From the NCBI GenBank assembly GCA_023251415.1, contig JAHEYX010000251.1:1-5014 (forward strand): DNA of 5,014 nucleotides. Direction: 5' to 3'. This stretch comes from Chitinophagales bacterium. GTDB taxonomy: Bacteria > Bacteroidota > Bacteroidia > Chitinophagales > CAIODY01. The notes beneath the pieces are model-generated. The model had not been told where the DNA came from, made no database searches, and worked only from the letters and a program-made list of their open reading frames with translations. A program made the position numbers and the translations under genes. Within the stretch, counting starts at the first letter, position 1; every line of letters starts with the position of its first letter. Positions 1 to 5,014 of this stretch are shown here, one piece after another.

Positions 1-1
1 T

Positions 2-1234
2 TTTTACGGAACCATCCTTTCCTTATTAATTTGGAAGAAAAAACTATTTTCCTTTAGTGGAATTAATGCTTACTATATTTCAGGTATATTTTGGTGTAAG
101 GTAGTTGCGGGTATGCTTTACTATTTTATTCATCAAAAGTATTATGGTGGCGGCGATGTAGTACAGTACAATCACGATGCTGCTATTTTATATACTGCTT
201 TACCGCACGATACCTTTAATTATTTAAAATTAATTTTATACCCGGGTGGCGACTATCTCCCAAACGATTTGCTTTGGTACATCAAACACACCAGTTATTG
301 GAGTGATAAAGGAACTTACCTTGTTGTAAAATTGTTGGCAATTTTCGACTTACTTTCTTTGGGTAATGCCTATATCAATACCCTGTTCTATGTTTGTGCT
401 ACGTTTCCCGGATTGCTTTTGCTTTACATGTGGGGTGTTCAGTTTATTCCTGCTGTAAAATCGTATGTCCTCCTCAGCATTTTTTTACTTCCACAATTGT
501 TATTTTGGAGTTCGGGCATTCACAAAGACGGTATCATTGTTAGCGCCTTGGGTTGGATACTTTACACCTTTGATCGCTGTATGGTTAAAAAATGGGATAT
601 TAAATTGATCGCAATGGCTTTGCTTTGCTGCCTGGTGTTACTAGTTATGAGAGGGTATGAATTTTTATTGCTTTGTCCGGGATTGGCAGCTTTAATTTGG
701 TGTTCAAAAAAAACTTCCTATTCTTTCCTTAAAATTGGAATTAGTTATGCTTTATTCTTTGCGGCATTCTTTAGCGTGGACGCTATTTTTCATTTAGGAT
801 TTTTGAATTACATGATACAAAAGCAACATCTTTTTTATACGCTAGGTAATGCACATTCATCACTTAAACCTTTTCCACTTAGTGCCAATTGGTATAGCTT
901 TGTTTATTATGCACCTGCAGCAGTATTCAGAACATTGACTACACCAAATCCGTTTACAGCAAAAGCTTGGTTTGAACGGGTTGCCGGTATCGAACACCTG
1001 ATTTATAGCATTGCAGTAGGAATTATCATGGCAAAAGCCTATTTCGCAAAAAAACGTTTTATACCACAAACTGCATTCCTATGCTGGTATGCGATAGTTT
1101 TATTCTTATTTATTGGATGGATAGTACCGACCGCCGGTGCAATTATACGGTATAGCACGAGTGCATTTTTGATTTTTAGTTTGTTCATCTTAATTTTCGC
1201 GTACAGTAAAAGCGAAACGCACAAACGCAGTTAA
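2..1234 (+). CDS. Multi-pass membrane protein, 5'-truncated; possible polysaccharide polymerase or GT-C-like protein
   Basis: The frame is open from base 2 to the TAA at 1232-1234, giving 410 visible residues. The first internal ATG is at 113, but 37 in-frame codons before it continue the same hydrophobic and aromatic protein, so the true start is almost certainly upstream of the window. Numbering from the codon at base 2, the protein is mostly hydrophobic, with roughly eight to ten membrane segments separated by short basic loops. A GGGD...Y loop lies near residues 49-56. A conserved-looking FWSSGIHKDG stretch at 168-177 follows a membrane segment, and GAIIRYS at 379-385 precedes the last one. 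From memory, an FWSSG..KD motif and a late RY motif occur in Bacteroidota membrane proteins annotated as hypothetical, polymerase-like or GT-C-like, so a role in building an envelope polysaccharide or glycolipid is inference only. The tail (SETHKRS) is short and basic. It converges on the family 2 glycosyltransferase gene, 8 bp away. I am sure it is a real gene but not of its function. Confidence 0.85.
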   Translation, partial: FYGTILSLLIWKKKLFSFSGINAYYISGIFWCKVVAGMLYYFIHQKYYGGGDVVQYNHDAAILYTALPHDTFNYLKLILYPGGDYLPNDLLWYIKHTSYWSDKGTYLVVKLLAIFDLLSLGNAYINTLFYVCATFPGLLLLYMWGVQFIPAVKSYVLLSIFLLPQLLFWSSGIHKDGIIVSALGWILYTFDRCMVKKWDIKLIAMALLCCLVLLVMRGYEFLLLCPGLAALIWCSKKTSYSFLKIGISYALFFAAFFSVDAIFHLGFLNYMIQKQHLFYTLGNAHSSLKPFPLSANWYSFVYYAPAAVFRTLTTPNPFTAKAWFERVAGIEHLIYSIAVGIIMAKAYFAKKRFIPQTAFLCWYAIVLFLFIGWIVPTAGAIIRYSTSAFLIFSLFILIFAYSKSETHKRS

Positions 1235-1242
1235 TAGTGCAG

Positions 1243-2388
1243 TTATTTTTTTAGTTTGCGTCCCTTCCATTCAAAACTGCTTACTTGGCCTAATGCGCCT
1301 ACCAGTATGATATAGAAAATATGCACCACACCAATTTGTAATATATTTTTTAAAAGTCTTCGCTGTCCAAAAAAATCAGTTACTTGATACAAAAAGAGTA
1401 CATCTGCAACAGACTTAACCAACAAGCTCGTTAAAAAATAAGGAATAAAAACCGGAAAAATAAAACAAGCTATTAAACCAATTGGCAATAACAGATTAGT
1501 AAAATAAACCAATAACAAGATTAACGTAATGGAACGTTCGGCATAACTTGTCGATTTGCTGCTCCAACGCAATCGTTGTGCTAAAAACTCCTGCCAAGTA
1601 GCCTTAGGATAAGTAATTACACACGCTTCATTCGATTTTATAAACCCAACGCCATTAGGATATTTAGCCCCTAACTTATGAATTAAAAACAAATCATCTC
1701 CACTCGATAAATGATCATTCCCTTTATACCCGTTCACTTCATCGAACGCTTTCTTTTCATAACACAAATTAGCACCATTACACATATTATTAATACGGGT
1801 ATGAATGGATGCACCGGTAATTCCTATCAAGCTGATAAAATCTAAGGCTTGAAATTGCTCAATAAAGGAATTGGGATTAAAAGCGTATTTAACCGGTGCA
1901 GCAATAATTTTGTAATTGTACTTTTCATAAAACGCAGTCAAGCAGCATAACCAATTTTTCGGAAGTCGACAATCTGCATCCGTAGTTACAATTAAATGCC
2001 CGTTTGCCTGATGAACAGCCCATTCAATCGCCTTTTTCTTGTAAGCTTGTTGTACAGTGGTATCACTTAACCGAAGTAATTTAATAGTTAAGTGTTTATG
2101 GCTGGCGGCAAATCGCTCTACAATCGTAACTGTATCATCCGTCGAATGATCATCAATGACAATTATTTCCAACAAGTCAATCGGAAAAGTCTGCTCATTC
2201 AAGTCATTCAATAAATTTTCGATATTGTCCGCTTCATCACGTGCAGGTATAAGTACAGAAACAGTAGTATGGGCTTTATAATTTGCTTCCAGTTGAAATT
2301 GGGGTAAGCGCCAAAACCCTTGATAATAAAAGAGGATTAAGGCGGTATAAATACTCAACAATAAAAGATAACAAGCAATATAAACCAT
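1243..2388 (-). CDS. Membrane-anchored family 2 glycosyltransferase
   Basis: This 381-residue protein should transfer a sugar from a nucleotide-sugar donor at the cytoplasmic face of the inner membrane, probably to a lipid or polysaccharide acceptor. Visible in order: an N-terminal membrane anchor (about 3-22); the GT-A opening strand SVLIPARDEADNI (44-56); IDDHSTDDT (78-86), whose aspartates bind nucleotide; TTDADC (135-140), carrying the DxD metal motif; SGDD (229-232), the probable catalytic base region; QRLRW (271-275), the Q..RW motif of processive-type GT2 enzymes; then about three membrane segments (287-310, 311-333, 350-366) and a basic tail ending GRKLKK. All catalytic motifs are intact. 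I chose the ATG at 2388, just before the anchor. An in-frame TTG at 2412, directly after the def stop, would add eight residues, but TTG starts are uncommon in this phylum. No Shine-Dalgarno sequence is visible. It lies 24 nt downstream of def and is probably cotranscribed with it. Donor, acceptor and true processivity cannot be read from the sequence. Confidence 0.9.
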   Translation of the reverse strand: MVYIACYLLLLSIYTALILFYYQGFWRLPQFQLEANYKAHTTVSVLIPARDEADNIENLLNDLNEQTFPIDLLEIIVIDDHSTDDTVTIVERFAASHKHLTIKLLRLSDTTVQQAYKKKAIEWAVHQANGHLIVTTDADCRLPKNWLCCLTAFYEKYNYKIIAAPVKYAFNPNSFIEQFQALDFISLIGITGASIHTRINNMCNGANLCYEKKAFDEVNGYKGNDHLSSGDDLFLIHKLGAKYPNGVGFIKSNEACVITYPKATWQEFLAQRLRWSSKSTSYAERSITLILLLVYFTNLLLPIGLIACFIFPVFIPYFLTSLLVKSVADVLFLYQVTDFFGQRRLLKNILQIGVVHIFYIILVGALGQVSSFEWKGRKLKK

Positions 2389-2412
2389 ATTGGATTGGGG
2401 AATTGCGTACAA

Positions 2413-2994
2413 CTATTTTACCCCAAATTTCATTCGGTAGTCGGTCTTTACATATCCTTTAGCAATGTCTTCGAGTTTATTCTTCAATAATTTTCGTTTC
2501 AATGGCTTTAAATGATCCGTAAATAATACTCCATCGATATGATCGTATTCGTGTTGAATGATACGTGCATTGATGGTATCAAAAGTGGCTGTATGTGTTT
2601 TGAAATATTCATCTTGGTATTCCATAGTTACTATTGAAGGGCGATACACATCTTCACGAATATTCGGAATACTTAAGCAACCTTCATTATAAGCAAATTC
2701 CTCCCCTTCGAATTTTAATAATTTAGGATTGATAACTACTTGTTTAACCCCATTTTTCAACAAATGATTGTCGTCATCGTCTTCATCTTTATCGACCATC
2801 AATTGCGCACTATCCATGATAAATAAGCGAATCGATTTGCCAATTTGTGGTGCAGCTAAACCTACTCCATTTGCGTTATACATGGTATCCCACATGTTTT
2901 CGATCAATTGCTTTAAATCCGGATAGTCCGGTGTTATAGGTTGTGCTACTACTTTTAATAATGGGCTACCGTATGCCACTATAGGAAGAATCAT
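2413..2994 (-). CDS. def: Peptide deformylase
   Basis: Peptide deformylase removes the formyl group from the N-terminal methionine of nascent proteins at the ribosome, using a bound metal (usually Fe2+). All three family motifs are present in the 193-residue product: GVGLAAPQIG at 43-52 (motif 1), EGCLSIP at 104-110 with metal ligand Cys106 (motif 2), and HEYDH at 148-152 with ligands His148 and His152 and catalytic Glu149 (motif 3). Motif 1 is of the bacterial type, and the enzyme looks fully active. It is about 25 residues longer than the 169-residue E. coli enzyme, partly through an acidic insert (DKDEDDDDN, 68-76) between motifs 1 and 2 and partly through a lysine-rich C-terminal extension. 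The ATG at 2994 gives the usual MILPI start. It lies 22 nt downstream of ruvX and 24 nt upstream of the glycosyltransferase start, so a shared transcript is likely. The usual partner gene fmt is not in the window. Confidence 0.97.
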   Translation of the reverse strand: MILPIVAYGSPLLKVVAQPITPDYPDLKQLIENMWDTMYNANGVGLAAPQIGKSIRLFIMDSAQLMVDKDEDDDDNHLLKNGVKQVVINPKLLKFEGEEFAYNEGCLSIPNIREDVYRPSIVTMEYQDEYFKTHTATFDTINARIIQHEYDHIDGVLFTDHLKPLKRKLLKNKLEDIAKGYVKTDYRMKFGVK

Positions 2995-3016
2995 AGAAGG
3001 ATATTAATTTTATAGT

Positions 3017-3442
3017 TTAAATGATTTTATTTTCTACTCTGATCATATAATCTTGTAACAAGATAACTGCACTAATTTGATCCAATAATCCTTTTTCTTG
3101 TCGTTGCTTTTTGCGCATTCCGCTATTGGCAACCACTTGAGCAGCCATCTTCGAAGTAAATCGTTCATCAATCATGACAATAGGCAATTGGGGGAAAGTG
3201 GTCGTCATTAATTGAACAAATGCTTTTACCGGTTGTGAAGCATGTGTAGCCGTTCCATTTAAATTACTTGGTTCGCCTACTACTAATTTTTCAACCGCAT
3301 TTTTTGTAAAATACCTCTTAAGATATTCCATTAGCTGGCTGGTTTCGACGGTGTCCAACGCCGTTGCGATAAGTTGCAATTCATCTGTAACCGCAATTCC
3401 ACAACGTTTTTTACCATAATCAATCGCCATTAAACGCGCCAT
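3017..3442 (-). CDS. ruvX: RuvX/YqgF family RNase H-fold nuclease (putative pre-16S rRNA nuclease)
   Basis: The 141-residue product has the full length and motifs of the YqgF/RuvX family, which has been linked to processing of the 5' end of pre-16S rRNA and annotated as a Holliday junction resolvase. The RNase H fold starts with AIDYGKKRCGIAVTD (6-20), where Asp8 is the first acidic catalytic residue. VVGEP (54-58) carries Glu57, IDERFTS (91-97) is the family signature strand, and KKQRQEKGLLDQISA (111-125) ends in the last catalytic aspartate, Asp121. The ATG at 3442 gives MARLMAIDYG. A second in-frame ATG at 3430 (residue 5) would also keep the fold intact, but the upstream one sits better behind the promoter-like element at 3460-3467. 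It is the first gene of the probable ruvX-def-glycosyltransferase operon and is divergent from the PAP2 gene. Confidence 0.95.
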   Translation of the reverse strand: MARLMAIDYGKKRCGIAVTDELQLIATALDTVETSQLMEYLKRYFTKNAVEKLVVGEPSNLNGTATHASQPVKAFVQLMTTTFPQLPIVMIDERFTSKMAAQVVANSGMRKKQRQEKGLLDQISAVILLQDYMIRVENKII

Positions 3443-3459
3443 TTCTAAGTTTTATGCCG

Positions 3460-3467
3460 CAAATTTA
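3460..3467 (-). promoter_or_regulatory. Putative -7 element for the ruvX-def-glycosyltransferase operon
   Basis: On the minus strand this reads TAAATTTG, an exact match to the Bacteroidota -7 consensus TAnnTTTG. It ends 17 nt before the ruvX ATG, so a short leader of roughly 10-14 nt is expected. No clear TTTG -33 box lies about 20 bp upstream, where the sequence is A-rich. The call therefore rests on the -7 match and its position ahead of the operon's first gene. Confidence 0.5.
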
Positions 3468-3484
3468 CTTTATTTTTTATTCTT

Positions 3485-3492
3485 TACCTTTA
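3485..3492 (+). promoter_or_regulatory. Possible -7 element for the PAP2 gene (near-leaderless)
   Basis: TACCTTTA matches the Bacteroidota -7 consensus TAnnTTTG at five of its six fixed positions (final A instead of G). It ends only 4 nt before the PAP2 ATG, so if used it would give a transcript with almost no leader. No convincing -33 TTTG box is visible at the expected distance. The 54-bp gap shared with ruvX offers few alternatives on this strand, apart from a similar TACTTTAT at 3466-3473. The call is weak. Confidence 0.25.
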
Positions 3493-3496
3493 TACG

Positions 3497-4252
3497 ATGC
3501 GCACGTTTTTTATTTTCACTTTACTTTTAGTGGTTTCCATCCGCTTACATGCTCAACATTGTTTACTCAAAAAGGCCTATTTCCAATCTTTTAAAGCTGA
3601 CACCAAAAGTTTGAAAAACGCCTGCATACACCCTTCAGAGAAAGCTGTAATTAGCACCTGGATTACCTTTTGTGCCACTCTTCTTTGCACCCAACTTGAC
3701 CAAGAAATTAAAATACAAGTGCAACAAAATCGCTCACGTACAAGCAATCAGGTAAGTAAATTCATCGAACCATTCGGAAGAGGATATACTACGTTTGGAA
3801 TCAGTGCGGGTTTATGCTGTTGGGGCGTCATAAACCATAATACCGCAGTGCAAGAAACCGGTCTGACTGCTATTAAATGTTTATTATTCACGGATTTAAT
3901 AACCGGCTTTACTAAATTTGCTGTACAACGCAAACGGCCTTACGCCACTGATAATCCGGGTGCCATATATGGATTTTGGCAAACCCAAAGCAATTTCTCG
4001 TTTCCTTCCGGTCACGCCGCCGATGCCTTTGCATTAGCAACAGTACTTTGTCACCGAATAAAAAAACCAAGCTGGCGCATGCCCATTTATGGAATGGCGG
4101 CAGCAGTAGCTTTGAGCCGAATTCACGACAATAAACACTGGGCAAGTGATGTAGTAATTGGTTCTTTAGTAGGCTTTACCACAGCCAAAATCATCCTCCA
4201 TGCCGACAATTGGAAACCGCATGCAAAAAACGAGCTACCATTTACCCCTTAA
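3497..4252 (+). CDS. PAP2-family phosphatase with signal peptide
   Basis: Members of the PAP2 (type 2 phosphatidic acid phosphatase) superfamily remove phosphate from lipid phosphates or pyrophosphates, such as undecaprenyl pyrophosphate, lipid A or phosphatidate, at the outer face of the inner membrane or in the periplasm. The 251-residue product starts with a signal peptide (basic MR, a hydrophobic stretch, likely cleavage after HAQ near residue 20). All three catalytic motifs are intact: K140-x6-RP (KFAVQRKRP, 140-148), PSGH (170-173) with His173 as general acid, and SR-x5-H-x3-D (S207, R208, nucleophile His214, Asp218). Hydrophobic segments near 50-66, 98-113, 124-138, 172-185, 196-206 and 217-233 suggest a membrane-embedded enzyme. 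There are eight cysteines, rather many for an exported protein, but no obvious CxxC motif. The gene is divergent from ruvX and lies 96 bp upstream of the LiaF-like gene. The substrate cannot be read from the motifs; recycling of an envelope lipid carrier or lipid A modification are the likeliest choices. Confidence 0.9.
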   Translation: MRTFFIFTLLLVVSIRLHAQHCLLKKAYFQSFKADTKSLKNACIHPSEKAVISTWITFCATLLCTQLDQEIKIQVQQNRSRTSNQVSKFIEPFGRGYTTFGISAGLCCWGVINHNTAVQETGLTAIKCLLFTDLITGFTKFAVQRKRPYATDNPGAIYGFWQTQSNFSFPSGHAADAFALATVLCHRIKKPSWRMPIYGMAAAVALSRIHDNKHWASDVVIGSLVGFTTAKIILHADNWKPHAKNELPFTP

Positions 4253-4286
4253 AACTATCCATTTACCGCCCTTACAACAACGTCGG

Positions 4287-4314
4287 CGGAATAGGAATTG
4301 AACATCCTATACCG
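4287..4314. repeat. Imperfect inverted repeat over the -33 region of the LiaF-like gene promoter
   Basis: Arms CGG-A-ATAGGA (4287-4296) and TCCTAT-A-CCG (4305-4314) are complementary at nine of ten positions, with a single A/A mismatch and an 8-nt centre that contains the TTG of the putative -33 box. No T-tract follows, so it is a poor intrinsic terminator for the PAP2 gene. Its position over the promoter fits better with an operator bound by a dimeric regulator, although a chance repeat cannot be excluded. Confidence 0.4.
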
Positions 4315-4328
4315 GCACACTACATTTG
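4298..4328 (+). promoter_or_regulatory. Bacteroidota-type promoter for the LiaF-like gene
   Basis: TTG at 4298-4300 (context ATTG) is followed after exactly 20 bp by TACATTTG at 4321-4328. The second element matches the TAnnTTTG -7 consensus exactly, and both spacing and order fit the known Bacteroidota primary-sigma promoter (TTTG near -33, TAnnTTTG near -7). Transcription should begin a few bases after 4328, giving a leader of about 12-16 nt before the ATG at 4349. It is the best-formed promoter in the window and implies that the LiaF-like gene can be expressed independently of the PAP2 gene. Confidence 0.65.
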
Positions 4329-4348
4329 CATCATCAAAAAATACAACA

Positions 4349-5014
4349 ATGGAAAACAATAATGAATTTAATCAGTGGTACCCGAACCCAAATCGTCGCA
4401 GATATATCGGTATATTTTTAGTCATCGTTGGTGCAGTAGTTCTATTAGAACGCTTATCCTTAATTGTCTTACCTGCTTGGCTAATCTCATGGCCCATGTT
4501 ATTAATTTTAGGTGGTGTAATAACCGGTATCCGTCATCGCTTTGCTAACATCAGTTGGGTAATCCTATTAGGTTTAGGCGTTTATTTTTTAAACAATGAG
4601 TATTTCCAAATTAAACACTTCCACGACTTTGCATTACCTGCCATTATTCTAATGATAGGTTTGGTATTCATCTTTCGCCCAAAACGTTTCCATCCTTGGG
4701 GACATCATCGTTGGGGACATCATAAATTTAATTCCGGAAACATTCAACCAAACAATCCTTCTTGCAAAAGCACAATGAGCGATTCTGCCGATGATTTTAT
4801 TAGCATAAATACCTTTTTAAGTGGTGTAAGTCGTCGCATAATTGCCAAAGATTTTAAAGGTGGGGAAGTTAATTGTGTGTTAGGAGGCGCTGAAATAGAT
4901 TTAAGTCAGGCCGATATAAACGGTACCATCACTTTAGAAATCAACGTTTCTTTAGGGGGAGCCAAATTAGTAGTGCCTTCACATTGGTTTATCAAATCTG
5001 AAATAAATGCTGTA
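4349..5014 (+). CDS. LiaF-like membrane protein, 3'-truncated (LiaI-LiaF-like TM region plus LiaF-type C-terminal domain)
   Basis: The frame runs from ATG 4349 to the last base without a stop, giving 222 residues; the C-terminus lies beyond the window. After a polar, asparagine-rich head ending NRRR (15-18), four hydrophobic segments (about 19-37, 41-60, 68-82, 94-109) form a LiaI/LiaF-like transmembrane block. A basic, histidine-rich linker with WGHHRWGHH (117-125) and a polar stretch (126-150) leads to a beta-rich domain: FLSGVSRRI (156-164), FKGGEVNCVLGGAEIDLSQA (169-188) and VSLGGAKLVVPSHW (200-213). The repeated GG turns are typical of the LiaF C-terminal (cell wall-active antibiotics response) domain. 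In Firmicutes, LiaF restrains the LiaRS two-component system that senses cell-wall damage. Bacteroidota relatives are often near LytTR regulators and their histidine kinases, but none is visible here, so an envelope-stress role is inference. The leader is A-rich (CAAAAAATACAACA) with no Shine-Dalgarno sequence, as usual in this phylum. Confidence 0.85.
   Translation, partial: MENNNEFNQWYPNPNRRRYIGIFLVIVGAVVLLERLSLIVLPAWLISWPMLLILGGVITGIRHRFANISWVILLGLGVYFLNNEYFQIKHFHDFALPAIILMIGLVFIFRPKRFHPWGHHRWGHHKFNSGNIQPNNPSCKSTMSDSADDFISINTFLSGVSRRIIAKDFKGGEVNCVLGGAEIDLSQADINGTITLEINVSLGGAKLVVPSHWFIKSEINAV
4694..4723 (+). repeat. Two-copy 15-bp tandem repeat encoding WGHH-R-WGHH
   Basis: Two adjacent 15-bp units (4694-4708 and 4709-4723) differ at one base and share the 13-mer TTGGGGACATCAT. 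They encode P/R-W-G-H-H in frame inside the linker of the LiaF-like protein. Identical codon use in both copies points to a recent duplication by slippage rather than convergence. The four histidines and two tryptophans could bind metal or lie at the membrane surface, but neither is shown. Confidence 0.8.

Noticed and set aside
113..115. ATG at 113 as the start of the left-edge membrane protein
   Set aside because: The frame is open for 37 more codons to the window edge, with matching hydrophobic composition and no promoter or leader signal before 113.
860..1224. Two minus-strand open frames (860-1069 and 1039-1224) inside the left-edge membrane protein gene
   Set aside because: They lie antisense within a clearly coding gene, overlap each other, show no recognisable domain and have compositions typical of reversed hydrophobic codons.
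1227..1245. Direct repeat GCAGTTA (1227-1233 and 1239-1245) at the convergent gene ends
   Set aside because: Seven bases repeated once in AT-rich sequence is expected by chance, and no mobile element borders it.
1217..1261. Possible bidirectional terminator between the convergent stop codons at 1234 and 1243
   Set aside because: The arms ACGC-AC-AAAC and GTTTGCGT pair only with a 2-nt bulge across a 27-nt loop. The T-run (1246-1252) lies in the loop and not after the stem, so it does not look like an intrinsic terminator.
3748..4145. Two minus-strand open frames (3748-3933 and 3912-4145) inside the PAP2 gene
   Set aside because: They are antisense to the region encoding the intact PAP2 catalytic motifs and have no domain or start context of their own.
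4253..4348. The 96-bp gap after the PAP2 gene as an intrinsic terminator or small RNA
   Set aside because: The only stem (4287-4314) lacks a following T-tract and overlaps a good promoter; nothing else in the gap suggests an RNA gene or small reading frame.

Overview
The window reads as an ordinary chromosomal stretch from a low-GC member of the Bacteroidota, plausibly Chitinophagales or Sphingobacteriales (the order is a guess). Three things point there: promoter-like TAnnTTTG elements of the Bacteroidota type, A-rich translation starts without a Shine-Dalgarno sequence, and the family make-up of the genes. I see no mobile element, CRISPR array, tRNA, rRNA or phage gene. Coding density is very high; the longest gap between genes is 96 bp.

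Layout: (1) Positions 2-1234, plus strand: a multi-pass membrane protein whose reading frame is open through the left edge, so its true start lies outside the window. It resembles polysaccharide polymerase or GT-C-like membrane proteins, but I cannot name it. (2) Positions 1243-3442, minus strand: a tight probable operon transcribed ruvX (YqgF nuclease), then def (peptide deformylase), then a membrane-anchored family 2 glycosyltransferase, with gaps of 22 and 24 nt. It converges on gene 1 with only 8 bp between the stop codons. (3) Positions 3497-4252, plus strand, divergent from ruvX: an exported or membrane-bound PAP2-family phosphatase with a signal peptide and all three catalytic motifs. 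(4) Positions 4349-5014, plus strand: a LiaF-like membrane protein with four N-terminal membrane segments and the start of a beta-rich LiaF-type domain. It is cut by the right edge and has a well-formed Bacteroidota promoter in front of it, overlapped by an inverted repeat.

RuvX and Def are housekeeping functions (rRNA processing or DNA repair, and N-terminal formyl removal). The other four genes all point to the cell envelope: a membrane protein of possible polysaccharide assembly, a sugar transferase, a lipid-phosphate phosphatase and a LiaF-like envelope-stress protein. That is a loose theme rather than a demonstrated pathway. I found no convincing undescribed system. The points most worth a second look are the dyad over the promoter of the LiaF-like gene, a small in-frame WGHH duplication in that protein, and the unassigned membrane protein at the left edge.
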